From positions 620,001 through 684,000 of the forward strand of contig NZ_BBZB01000001.1 in the NCBI RefSeq assembly GCF_001269985.1: a stretch of 64,000 bases of DNA, given 5' to 3'. This document shows, one piece after another, positions 28,436 through 36,836 of the stretch; the stretch's first letter is position 1, and the number at the start of each line of letters is the position of its first letter. The stretch comes from Pseudoalteromonas sp. '520P1 No. 423' (GTDB lineage: Bacteria > Pseudomonadota > Gammaproteobacteria > Enterobacterales > Alteromonadaceae). The notes beneath the pieces were generated by a model. That model was not told where the DNA came from, searched no databases, and saw only the letters and a program-made list of their open reading frames with translations. The position numbers and the translations under genes are program-made.

Positions 28436-28607
28436 TATTATAATGTTCGATGACGGTATTATTTATTGTGATTTTAATTATATAAATAATGAAAAAAGGC
28501 GTGGCTAAGCCAAAAGTTACGAGTGTTAAAAGAGTCCAACCTGTAATAGGTAAAAATAAATCCATTAAAGATTTATCAAATCTTAATCGATATTTTTTAA
28601 TTTTCAT
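28425..28607 (-). CDS. Small membrane protein, DUF898/DUF6693-like
   Basis: 60 aa with a long hydrophobic middle (about residues 16-45, probably two helices) between basic ends; KYRLRFDKSLMDLFLPI and the LLTLVTFGLATPFFI stretch resemble short integral membrane proteins of the DUF898 type. A good ribosome site (AAGGAATTTT) precedes the ATG. Its 3' end overlaps msrQ by 11 bp on the other strand. Function unknown. Confidence 0.6.
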   Translation of the reverse strand: MKIKKYRLRFDKSLMDLFLPITGWTLLTLVTFGLATPFFIIYIIKITINNTVIEHYNTID

Positions 28608-28683
28608 AAAATTCCTTTTTATATGATTTAACAGTAATGGTCTATTAAATTATATATCGATGGAATTTATTTGGCTATATTTA

Positions 28684-29370
28684 TTAACATTCAACTAAGC
28701 GATAACCAATACCACGTTTGGTTTCAACCATACTGATTTGTTTATCATTTAATTCGAACATTAATTTCTTTCTTAATTTACCTATATACACATCAACGAC
28801 ATTAGTCATAGGGTCCATATCCATACCCCAAACATTAGTTAATATGCGCTCTCTGCTTAGGTACTTTCCAGGATGTGTCATTAATAATTCTAATATCGCC
28901 ATCTCTTTTACGGTAAGAGACACTTCTTCTTCATTTAAAGTAACAACATAGCTATCACGATCAAAGTTGATAGGTCCAAATGATAAAGCGTCACTATTGG
29001 TTTTAGTGGCTTGTGTGCGTTTAGATACAACTTCAATTCTTGCTAACAACTCATCATATGCAAATGGTTTAGTAACATAATCATCAGCACCTAAGCGCAA
29101 GCCTTTGACAATATCTTGAGACTCATCCATGGCTGTAAGCATGATAATTGGCGTATGATTTTGTTTTATTCGTAAGGCTTGGCAGACTTCTAAGCCATTT
29201 AAACCTGGTAACATTATATCCAATAAAATAAGTTTAAAGTCACCTTCAAGTGCCAATGCTAATCCTTCTTTGCCATCTGCAGCACGTACAATAAAGTAGC
29301 CTTCAGCTCGTAATCCTCGCTCTAAAAAACTGGCTACACGATCGTCATCTTCAACTAATAAAATTCTCAT
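28684..29370 (-). CDS. OmpR/PhoB-family response regulator
   Basis: 228 aa. Receiver domain with acidic pocket EDD (about residues 7-9), phospho-acceptor aspartate in LLDIMLPG and lysine in VTKPF; C-terminal winged helix ending GIGYRLVEC. It overlaps the 3' end of the kinase gene by 4 bp (ATGA), so it is translated after the kinase from one message. The kinase is split by an IS, which may leave this regulator without its normal control. Target genes unknown. Confidence 0.92.
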   Translation of the reverse strand: MRILLVEDDDRVASFLERGLRAEGYFIVRAADGKEGLALALEGDFKLILLDIMLPGLNGLEVCQALRIKQNHTPIIMLTAMDESQDIVKGLRLGADDYVTKPFAYDELLARIEVVSKRTQATKTNSDALSFGPINFDRDSYVVTLNEEEVSLTVKEMAILELLMTHPGKYLSRERILTNVWGMDMDPMTNVVDVYIGKLRKKLMFELNDKQISMVETKRGIGYRLVEC

Positions 29371-30889
29371 TTAATTTCAGCCTTTTCTTTAAAGCGCCAT
29401 GGCAATAATACGGTTGCAGTACTGCCTTGGCCATTTTTATTCGGTTTTAAAGTTATATGTCCTTCGTGAGCATCAATAATGGCTTTGGCAACGGGTAAAC
29501 CCAAGCCAGAGCCAGAAGTGACACTACGATTACCACGATAAAATCGTTCAAATACTTGTTGCTGCTCATTGTCAGTAATGCCAATGCCTTGATCTATTAT
29601 TTTAACCGCAATAAATTCTTTATGCATAGATACTTTAATTTCATTTAAGGCATCTGTTTTAGAATAACTAAGCGCATTTTCTAATAAAATCATTAATACT
29701 TGTCGAATACGACGCTCATCGGCTTCCATATAAAGCTCGTCATCGGGTAAATTCAAAGATATTTTTTGTTGTTTTTCTTGTGCTTTTCTTTGATATTTTT
29801 CGAATAACTCACTTATTAACAGTGAGATATTAAACTCGCTTCTTTGTAATGAGAGCTGTCCTGCGCTTGAGCGAGCAACTAACATTAAGTCTTCAATTAG
29901 TGCTGTAGTATGTTTTACTTCATCAATAATACAGCTTAGTACTTGTTTGTAATCATTGATATTGTCAGTGTTTCCTCTTAGTACCACTTCAGACTCACCT
30001 CTAATAATAGTCAAAGGTGTACGTAATTCGTGGCCAATGTCAGCTAAAAATTGACGGCGCTGCTGATCTACTTGAGCTAACCGAGTATTACTTAATTCTA
30101 AGTCATAAGTTCTTTGTTGTACTTTTTCTTCAAGTGAGCGTTTTGCTATTGTGAGCTGATATTGCTGTTCAGATAACTGTTCAGCCATATTATTTAAAGA
30201 TTCACCTAAAAATTGAAATTCAAAATCCTTTTGTGGTGCAATTCGGTAATCTAAAGCGCCGTTACTAAACTCTTGTGTTGCACCTAATAATTGTTTTGTT
30301 GCTACATTAATACGGCGCCAAAAGTACCAAAATGTAAATAAGGTAAAAATGCTCATTACGCCTAATGCAGTTAATAATATTTGATTATTTCTATGATAAA
30401 GTTGATTTACACTTTTACGAATTTGCTCTGCTTGAAATTGCTCTTGCTTTACTGCTTTATCAATTAGTAAGTTAAACTCAGTATCTATATTTTGTTGTTG
30501 TAACAAGCTAAATAATTTTTTAGCCGGTGGTAATTTATCTTCAGCAACAAGCAGCTTTATTTCATTATTGGTTTTCAGTATTCGCTCTACTTTTTGCGAA
30601 ATTTTATCATACGCTTGTAATTCAAGGTTGATATTTGCATGGTTAGTGACACTTGATTTTTTTAATAAAATTTGACGAATATCAAATAGGGATTGTCGTA
30701 ATACTTGAGCTTTTTCTGCTTTTAATTGGGGAGTTTGTACTTGCCCTGTTCTGACTATTTCGCCCATAGCAATCAGTTTTTCTAAACTCAGTTTAGCTAC
30801 ATCAGAATATTTAATTAATATATCGTGAGTATAATCTGATTCTTGAGCGTGTTGATTATATTGATTTGAGCTGTCGAAATAGAAAAAAC
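29367..30889 (-). pseudogene. Sensor histidine kinase, 3' part, split by an IS1595-type element
   Basis: An uninterrupted frame from 30767 (ATG) still encodes 466 aa: a partial sensor region, one transmembrane helix (about residues 134-154 of this product), HAMP, a HisKA domain with the H-box DIGHELRTPLT, and HATPase_c with GSGLGLPVAKAI. Upstream of that ATG the frame continues to the IS junction at 30889, then meets a stop in the IS end. The missing N-terminus is at 32565-32714. Removing the IS and one 8-bp duplication gives an exact 554-aa frame. A truncated kinase lacking its first membrane helix could still be made. Confidence 0.9.
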
Positions 30890-30965
30890 GGCTCTATTTG
30901 CGTTAGTTGTTGATATCTGAATTTGTACTATAATTAATTGTCCCAAAGCTAGAGAGGTCGGGACA

Positions 30966-31940
30966 TTGAAGAAAAATCAATTCACACTAATAATTGAATC
31001 GTTATCTAAGCTAACACATAACCAAAAACGATTGCTACACCATCACGTTGTAGAAGACCTCAAACGTGGTGATACTGATAACTTGATCAATGAATGTAAA
31101 GGTGATGATGTTATCTGCCCTCACTGTGGTAATGAGGAAATTGGCAAATGGGGCATGGCTGCTGGCTTACAACGCTTCAAATGTAAAAACTCTTCATGTG
31201 GAAAAACTTTTAATGCTCTAACTAAAACACCTCTAGCTCGATTGAGAAAGCGTGAACTCTGGGCAAAGAACCTAGAGTACATGTTAGATGGCTTGCCAAT
31301 TAGACGAGTTGCGGAACTCTTAGAAGTTGCAGAGACTACAGCGTTTCGATGGCGACACAGATTCCTTAAAGCTCCAGCACAGCGCAAACCATCAGAAGTA
31401 GCGGGAATCATCGAAGCTGATGAAATGTTTTTCATGGAGAGCTTTAAAGGCAACCAAACGATATATGATCGTAAGCCTAGAAAACGAGGTGGCATGGGCG
31501 ATAGACGTACTGTTGATGATAAAATCCCTGTATTGATCGTAGTAGATAGAAGCGGAGGTTTAACAGACTTCGTACTTGAAGAACATTCAAGCGATGAAAT
31601 TCACAATGCAATGAGACCAATAGTAAATCACGACAGTATTCTCTGTAGCGATGGCGCACACGCCTATCGTTCTTTCGCCAAGGAAGAAAATATCCAGCAT
31701 TATCGCACGATAGTCAGTAAAGGTGAGCGAGTGATCGGTGGTCAATTCCATATCCAGAACGTAAATGGCTATATGAGCCGTTTACGGGGCTGGATGCGAA
31801 GGTTTAATGGTGTTGGTACAGAATATCTCCCAAATTACTTGGGTTGGATGAGAATGATGGATAGCAAGAAAGATAAGTACAAAGAGGTAAGGCTTGCATA
31901 CTTAATTGACGAAAATCTTGCTTATGGCCTCGTTGCCTAG
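30966..31940 (+). CDS. IS1595-family transposase (ISXO2-like)
   Basis: 324 aa from TTG 30966, preceded by AGAGAGGTC. An N-terminal zinc ribbon (CPHCGNEEIGKWG, then CKNSSCGKTF) is typical of IS1595. Catalytic acidic residues can be placed in IIEADEMFF and ILCSDGAHAY, and the third position in the NVNGYMSRLRGWMRRFNGV region. The reading frame is intact, so the element may still be mobile. Confidence 0.9.
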   Translation: MKKNQFTLIIESLSKLTHNQKRLLHHHVVEDLKRGDTDNLINECKGDDVICPHCGNEEIGKWGMAAGLQRFKCKNSSCGKTFNALTKTPLARLRKRELWAKNLEYMLDGLPIRRVAELLEVAETTAFRWRHRFLKAPAQRKPSEVAGIIEADEMFFMESFKGNQTIYDRKPRKRGGMGDRRTVDDKIPVLIVVDRSGGLTDFVLEEHSSDEIHNAMRPIVNHDSILCSDGAHAYRSFAKEENIQHYRTIVSKGERVIGGQFHIQNVNGYMSRLRGWMRRFNGVGTEYLPNYLGWMRMMDSKKDKYKEVRLAYLIDENLAYGLVA

Positions 31941-32026
31941 ATTTATATTTATTTGATTATGAAGGCGATTTTGTTACATTAATGTGTACTTACATATTGA
32001 TAATAAAAATACTAAGGAAGGAAAAA

Positions 32027-32467
32027 ATGAAAAAGAGAATCGCAATATTAAGTTCAATATTAGGGTTGCAGTTTTCTGCTGTAGCTCAAGCTAATAACTA
32101 TGCTGACGTTAAGCTTACTCACCTAGATCCAGAAAAGTCTGCTGCTACATGGGTTAGAACTAAACAAGTCACTCCTAGATACCCTATGGATCTAGCTATG
32201 AAAGGTATAGCTGGTTGTGGAGTCTTTAAGCTGACCGTAGATGAAGACGGTAAATCACAAGATATAGAATTAGTTTCGTCTATTCCTAAGAAAGTTATTT
32301 TCAAACCTGCTAAAAAGGTCATAAAAAAGTGGCGCTGGGAAAATGTTTCAGGCCAGCCAAGCCAAGCTGAAGAAAAGGTAATACGCTTAGATTTTTGTAT
32401 GGGCGGAAGCTCTGAAGAAGAAGCAAAAGCTAGGTGTGCTGAACAAGCAAAACTTCAATGTGAATAA
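32027..32467 (+). CDS. IS passenger gene: exported protein with TonB C-terminal domain
   Basis: 146 aa. ATG 32027 follows AAGGAAGG. A signal peptide (MKKRIAILSS to AQA, about 22 residues) leads to a TonB-C-like domain: PRYPMDLAMKGIAGCGVFKL, DEDGKSQDIELVSSIPKKV and a KKWRWEN end, with extra C-terminal cysteines. It lacks the TonB membrane anchor and Pro-rich spacer, so it is unlikely to energise receptors in the usual way. It lies entirely inside the IS, 86 bp after the transposase. Role unknown. Confidence 0.8.
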   Translation: MKKRIAILSSILGLQFSAVAQANNYADVKLTHLDPEKSAATWVRTKQVTPRYPMDLAMKGIAGCGVFKLTVDEDGKSQDIELVSSIPKKVIFKPAKKVIKKWRWENVSGQPSQAEEKVIRLDFCMGGSSEEEAKARCAEQAKLQCE

Positions 32468-32564
32468 TATTTAAAATACTTTTCAAAATAGCGTGGGAAT
32501 AATCAGTAATTTCCACGTTTTCTCCCACAAAAGGAATTATTCAACACTTAACGCAAATAGAGCC

Positions 32565-32714
32565 AAAAAAACCAATTAGGCCACTAAGCATAAAAATAAT
32601 GCCAAATGACAGTAGTAATTTATGGGTTAATTTACTGCATTTTAGCTTTTTAGTGACTGAGTTCAATAAAGATCCAAAGTAAGTTAGTTGCAGAGGTATT
32701 TTAAGTATACCCAT
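32565..32714 (-). pseudogene. Sensor histidine kinase, 5' part, cut off by the IS
   Basis: ATG at 32714 opens exactly 50 codons up to the IS junction, ending in a hydrophobic helix (LLLSFGIIFMLSGLIGFF) that is the first transmembrane segment of the kinase. Joined to 30881 and below, it reads on as ...FF-YFDSSNQYNQ..., in frame with the 3' part. The sensor domain lies between this helix and the second one. Confidence 0.85.
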
Positions 32715-33067
32715 GAATTGAAATAAAAAAACACGTTATAGTGAAAAAGCAAAAGAACGTAATAACGAGTTTAGGGTAATAAATAATTAGGGCGTTAAAG
32801 TGGGTCTCATATTGTTAAGCCTTAAAGCAAAAATAAAGCAATATATGAAAACGCTAAAATGAAAAATTACCGACCAATTGCGATGGGAATATTGCTATTA
32901 ACACCACAACTGGTTAGTAATGCAGGAACGCGTGATAACTATACTAATAGCTTGTAAATTCATCTTGTTGAATAGATTAAAATATCGTAATTGTTAATTA
33001 AAAATAACTTAAAGAGGTTTAATCTCACTGTGATTATTTGTGCTGGTTTTTTTGTTGAATATAGAAA
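32715..33067. other. Intergenic region with one possible 32-aa peptide gene
   Basis: About 350 bp. The only candidate is ATG 32859 to TAA 32957 on the plus strand: a 32-aa signal-like peptide (MKNYRPIAMGILLLTP) without a strong ribosome site. It may be a remnant of a longer exported protein. Otherwise nothing is recognised. Confidence 0.25.
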
Positions 33068-33085
33068 AGGCCACATATGTGGCCT
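33068..33085 (-). terminator. Terminator of the DUF2884 gene
   Basis: AGGCCACATATGTGGCCT is a perfect 18-bp palindrome; on the minus strand TTTTC follows. It lies 30 bp after the stop codon of the DUF2884 gene. Confidence 0.65.
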
Positions 33086-33114
33086 CTCTATTTTGATGAC
33101 TGACTTTGGTTGGA

Positions 33115-33948
33115 CTAGTGATTTACCGCAAATAAATCATAAGCTTTAAGTTCAGGTAAAAATTCTTGAAGTTGATCTTCTTGTTTCGCTAGTTTTTCCA
33201 TTGAGCCACAAAGTGCTTCTGCTTTTTCTTCTAAGTTTTTAGCTTGAAGCTCTACTTTTTCTTCAATTTGTTTGCCCATGTTTTGCATTCGGTTTTCAAA
33301 TTCATCCATATCTCCGCCTGAACCAATAAGCTCTGACCCCAATGCAACTAATAAGCCGCCAATTGAATCCATTACTGCAGCTTGCATGGCTTCTTCCATT
33401 TTATTTTCGAATGATTCACCAAATGTATCGTCAATTGAATCAAATCCGTTTTGACTCATTACAAAAGTACCGTCTTGGTAAAACTGGTCATGAATTTCAA
33501 CTGATAATTCATCCATTAATTCAGACATTGAATCCATGCTATTTAATCCAAATGCATTACCAACTTCGTCAATTGCAATGCCCGCAATTTTTACACCTTC
33601 AAGTGCTATATTGGCAACTTGTGGTAATTGCTCACGTAAGTTATCGGCATAGTTCTCTACAGTTTGTTGCTCTTGAGCATTTAAGCTAATAACTTCATCG
33701 TTTATATATAAAGTACCATCTTGTTCGATTCGCATTACTCGATCATTTTGAGTTTGTATTTCAAGAGTATTTGGTTGAATGCGAACAGTATGTTGGAACG
33801 CCATATTACAGCTGTCAGATGAAATATTAATGCTATTTGAATTGTTATGAGCAAGTGCTGAACCAGATAAAAGAGCTGAACCTAAAACAAGCGCTGTACC
33901 AAATGTTTTAGACTGTACTGATAATGTTTTTTTTGCGAATGTTGTCAT
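33115..33948 (-). CDS. DUF2884 (YggN-like) exported protein
   Basis: 277 aa. N-terminal signal peptide (about 33 residues, ending SALA). The mature part has the family pattern: two cysteines (near 47 and 247), a middle region rich in Asp/Met (SMDSMSELMDEL), and a long acidic helical C-terminus (residues 205-265). YggN-type proteins are periplasmic with no firm function. Monocistronic, with its own terminator. A 280-bp AT-rich gap lies upstream and holds nothing else I recognise. Confidence 0.85.
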   Translation of the reverse strand: MTTFAKKTLSVQSKTFGTALVLGSALLSGSALAHNNSNSINISSDSCNMAFQHTVRIQPNTLEIQTQNDRVMRIEQDGTLYINDEVISLNAQEQQTVENYADNLREQLPQVANIALEGVKIAGIAIDEVGNAFGLNSMDSMSELMDELSVEIHDQFYQDGTFVMSQNGFDSIDDTFGESFENKMEEAMQAAVMDSIGGLLVALGSELIGSGGDMDEFENRMQNMGKQIEEKVELQAKNLEEKAEALCGSMEKLAKQEDQLQEFLPELKAYDLFAVNH

Positions 33949-34228
33949 GTTATAGCTTCCTGTATCAAAATAGTTATTATCTTTCCTGTTGATGTATAAG
34001 CTATTTCAATATCGGTGCCATGTTTTTATTTTAAGTTAAAACAATGGGTTATCTGTATTTTGTTTTTGTGGAAAGTATGGTTGTTAGTATTTAGACTAAA
34101 AAATGGTTAAATAAACAATTTAATAGCCAATTTATATTTGAGCGTAAAAAACTAAGCTTTTTCGGCGATCTGTTTGTTGCCTATAGTCTAACCAGCGGCC
34201 TCTATTTACTTTTACTTTTCTGAGATCT

Positions 34229-34663
34229 TTATTTTAATTGCTTAATAAGCTGCTCTAATAAAATTTTAAGCTGTTTCGCTTTTACAGTATCGTAATCGGT
34301 TTGATTGATTAATTGTTGCGGTATACAGGCTAGTTCTTGTTTTAACTGCCATCCTTTAGGTGTGAGCTTGATATCCACTTGCCTTTCATCAGATTTATTT
34401 TTTATTCGCTCTAACAATTGAGCTTGTTGCATACGTTTTAATAATGGCGTTAATGTATTGCTATTAAGTAATGCTTTTTCGCCTATTTGTTTCACACTAA
34501 GGCCATCATCTTGCCATAAAATCATTAAGACTATGTATTGTGTATAGGTAAGCTTGTATTGCTCTAAAAGCGGTTGGTATAAACGTGTTACCAACCTAGA
34601 CGCAGCATAAAGCGGAAAACATAACTGGTTTTCTAATATTTGATGATCGTTTGCTGATGACAT
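34229..34663 (-). CDS. ohrR: MarR-family regulator, OhrR type
   Basis: 144 aa winged-helix repressor. The peroxide-sensing cysteine of OhrR is present in the N-terminal signature LENQLCFPLYAASR (Cys about residue 15), followed by the winged helix with DERQVDIKLTPKG. Organic hydroperoxides oxidise this cysteine and release DNA. It starts 2 bp after the stop of gpx, so the repressor is co-expressed with its probable target. A fitting palindromic operator lies upstream of gpx. The usual partner ohr is not in the window. Confidence 0.85.
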   Translation of the reverse strand: MSSANDHQILENQLCFPLYAASRLVTRLYQPLLEQYKLTYTQYIVLMILWQDDGLSVKQIGEKALLNSNTLTPLLKRMQQAQLLERIKNKSDERQVDIKLTPKGWQLKQELACIPQQLINQTDYDTVKAKQLKILLEQLIKQLK

Positions 34664-34665
34664 AT

Positions 34666-35148
34666 TTATTTCGCTAAAGCTTGCTGAATATGCTCTTCTA
34701 TTGCGGCAGGTTTAGTTGTGGGAGCAAAGCGTTTAATAGGTGTGCCATCACTGCCAATTAAAAACTTGGTAAAGTTCCATTTTATATTGTTGCCAAATAT
34801 ACCTGGTAAGGCTGATTTTAGGTATTGATAAATAGGGTGGCTGTTCGCGCCGTTTACATCTATTTTTTCAAACATTTGAAAATCTACGCCATAGTTGATG
34901 AGGCATCCTTCAGATATCTGATTTGCATCACCTGGCTCTTGTTGGCGAAATTGGTTGCATGGAAAACCTAAAATAACTAAACCTTGATCTTTATATTTAT
35001 CATATAATTTTTGCAAACCTTCATATTGTGGTGTTAAACCACATTTACTTGCAGTATTAACAATTAAAACCACCTTACCTTGATAGTCTTTCATATTGAT
35101 ATTTTGTTGCTGCAAACTAGTCGCTTGTAGTTGATAAAAATCAGACAT
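34666..35148 (-). CDS. gpx: Glutathione peroxidase-family peroxidase
   Basis: 160 aa thiol peroxidase that reduces hydroperoxides. The catalytic Cys is in VNTASKCGLTPQYEGL, and the partners Gln (near FPCNQF) and Trp (KWNFTKF) complete the site. The enzyme is the cysteine, not selenocysteine, type, probably using thioredoxin. First gene of gpx-ohrR, 28 bp downstream of a 24-bp inverted repeat. Confidence 0.92.
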   Translation of the reverse strand: MSDFYQLQATSLQQQNINMKDYQGKVVLIVNTASKCGLTPQYEGLQKLYDKYKDQGLVILGFPCNQFRQQEPGDANQISEGCLINYGVDFQMFEKIDVNGANSHPIYQYLKSALPGIFGNNIKWNFTKFLIGSDGTPIKRFAPTTKPAAIEEHIQQALAK

Positions 35149-35176
35149 AACTTTGTTCCTAAGTAGATATTCAATA

Positions 35177-35200
35177 AATTATATCGTGTACGATTTAATT
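35177..35200 (-). promoter_or_regulatory. Candidate OhrR operator upstream of gpx
   Basis: AATTATATCGT-GT-ACGATTTAATT is an inverted repeat with 10 of 11 positions matching. It ends 28 bp before the gpx start, where a repressor would block transcription. Assigning it to OhrR rests on position and symmetry. Confidence 0.55.
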
Positions 35201-35338
35201 GTCAATTTTTGAACACTTTTAGCTTAGTGTTTTAACAGTTAAAAATGCTTTGCTGTCTCATTTTTACGCATATTACTTCACTTTATGGCACAATAATGCA
35301 TAAGCAAAGTATCGATTTTTATTGAGTTGGAGTTTAAA

Positions 35339-35989
35339 GTGCAAAAAATTAAGGTGTGGGATGGTTTCATCCGCTTTTTTCATTGGTCATTGGTTTTACT
35401 GATAGGTGTGCTTTACTTTTCAGGTGAAGAAGGTTGGATGGACTTGCATTTTGTAGCGGGTTATAGCGTATTATCTTTAATCGTAGCGCGTTTACTTTGG
35501 GGTTTTATTGGCAGTGATACTGCAAAATTAAAAGCTTTATTACACTCTCCTAAAGCAGTCATTAACTCTATTAAGTCAAATTCATATACAAGAGGTCACA
35601 ATTCTGCGGGTAGTTATATGGTGTTGGCATTTTTCTGTTTACTTCTAGTTCAAGGTATTTCAGGCTTAATGACAACAGATGACATATTAACTGATGGGCC
35701 GTTAGTGCAATATGTCGCATCGGGCTGGGTTGAGATTGCCAGTAGTGTGCATAAGTTAAATTTTGATATTCTTTTAATTGCGATTGCTATGCATGTTTTT
35801 GCTATTGCAGTTTATCGTATTCGAGGCAAAAATTTAGTTAAACCTATGATCACAGGTTTTAGTTATGGATCAGAGCTTGAAAGCGGTGACATGAAGACAG
35901 GTTGGTGGGGGATGTTGATCTTTGTGGTAATTCTGAGTCTTGTATTTTATGTTTGGGGTTTAGAGCCGTTACAAATGCTTTTCTCATAA
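35339..35989 (+). CDS. Cytochrome b561-type membrane protein
   Basis: 216 aa from GTG 35339 (TTGGAG ribosome site; the in-frame TTG at 35327 is part of that site). Four membrane helices with histidines in FIRFFHWSLV, VHKLNFDI and AIAMHVFAIAV that can bind two b-hemes, the pattern of the Ni/Fe-hydrogenase/b561 cytochrome b family. A cytochrome c' gene lies 55 bp away on the opposite strand. Likely quinol-to-periplasm electron transfer. Confidence 0.85.
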   Translation: MQKIKVWDGFIRFFHWSLVLLIGVLYFSGEEGWMDLHFVAGYSVLSLIVARLLWGFIGSDTAKLKALLHSPKAVINSIKSNSYTRGHNSAGSYMVLAFFCLLLVQGISGLMTTDDILTDGPLVQYVASGWVEIASSVHKLNFDILLIAIAMHVFAIAVYRIRGKNLVKPMITGFSYGSELESGDMKTGWWGMLIFVVILSLVFYVWGLEPLQMLFS

Positions 35990-36043
35990 AAAGTTTTAAT
36001 TTGATAGGGCTTTAAGCCCTATCAAATGTTTTAAATAGGCAAA

Positions 36044-36508
36044 TTAGTCTTTAAAAGATTTATGGCAATCTTTACAACCTTTAGCCCAATTACCAAATGC
36101 TTTTTTTATCTTACCTTTATCTCCAGTCGCGGCGACAGTTGCTAATTCATCTGCATACATCTGAAAAGCAGTTGCTTTTTTCATGAATTTTTCATTATCA
36201 GACCAAATCTCTGGTAAAGCACTTGTTTTAGCTTTGCCCATTTCAGTGCCTGCAATAAAAGCTTCCCATGGCATTTTTGATAATGCAGCAGCATTGTTTG
36301 CACGCATAGCAAAACGCTTAGCATCAAAAGGTACTTTGCCTTTTAGCATCGCGCCCATATCACCAATTTGAGTGCCTATCATTGAAAAGGCTGATTGGCG
36401 GTATTCAACGGCATCTGATGGTTTCTCAAAAGCAGTATTAGCAGTGGCGGATACTGAAAGTAAGCTAGCTGTTAAGCCGATGATTAAAAGTGACGGTTTT
36501 AAATTCAT
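36044..36508 (-). CDS. Cytochrome c' (C-terminal heme)
   Basis: 154 aa with a signal peptide cleaved near ATAN (about residue 24). Four-helix-bundle cytochrome c' with the heme motif CKDCH near the C-terminus, the class-specific position. Such proteins bind NO or pass electrons in the periplasm. Convergent with the cytochrome b gene, a pairing often seen in marine gammaproteobacteria, so the two may work together. Confidence 0.9.
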   Translation of the reverse strand: MNLKPSLLIIGLTASLLSVSATANTAFEKPSDAVEYRQSAFSMIGTQIGDMGAMLKGKVPFDAKRFAMRANNAAALSKMPWEAFIAGTEMGKAKTSALPEIWSDNEKFMKKATAFQMYADELATVAATGDKGKIKKAFGNWAKGCKDCHKSFKD

Positions 36509-36723
36509 GGTATTTCCAATTTATTGTTTGGTTTTTATCCTTTTTACCTGAGTAATATTAAATGGGCAAATAAAAACGCTCAATGCCAGAAATATAGGAA
36601 TGTTTTTTAACCTCATTATCGTTTTTGTATAAAAATTGAAAACAAATGTAAATAGCCTGTTGAAGCTGTTTATTATATTCGGTACTTTCTTGCATTGAAT
36701 AAAATAAAAATAATGGGAAATTT

Positions 36724-36836
36724 ATGAAAAAGAATAATCTGAAGCTTTCAGTATTATCGACAGCTATTTTGCTATCTCTAGCAGGCTGTGGTGGCAGTGA
36801 CTCTAAGCCTAAACAAGTTGAAATAGTTGATGTTGT
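36724..36836 (+). pseudogene. Kexin-like S8 peptidase, 5' part, cut by ISAs1
   Basis: ATG at 36724 opens 37 codons: a lipoprotein signal peptide with lipobox LAGC (Cys 22) and the start of the mature protein (KQVEIVDV). The IS interrupts codon 38. Its continuation is at 38067. Confidence 0.85.

Larger units (their letters stand above)
30890..32564 (+). mobile_element. IS1595-type insertion sequence with a passenger gene
   Basis: 1675 bp. The ends begin GGCTCTATTTGCGTTA on both sides; over 24 bp the terminal inverted repeats agree at 22 positions. The flanks are GAAAAAAC (30882-30889) and AAAAAAAC (32565-32572), an 8-bp target duplication with one difference. Inside are a transposase and a second gene (32027-32467) with a TonB-type domain, not needed for transposition. 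It splits a sensor kinase gene. Confidence 0.88.
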
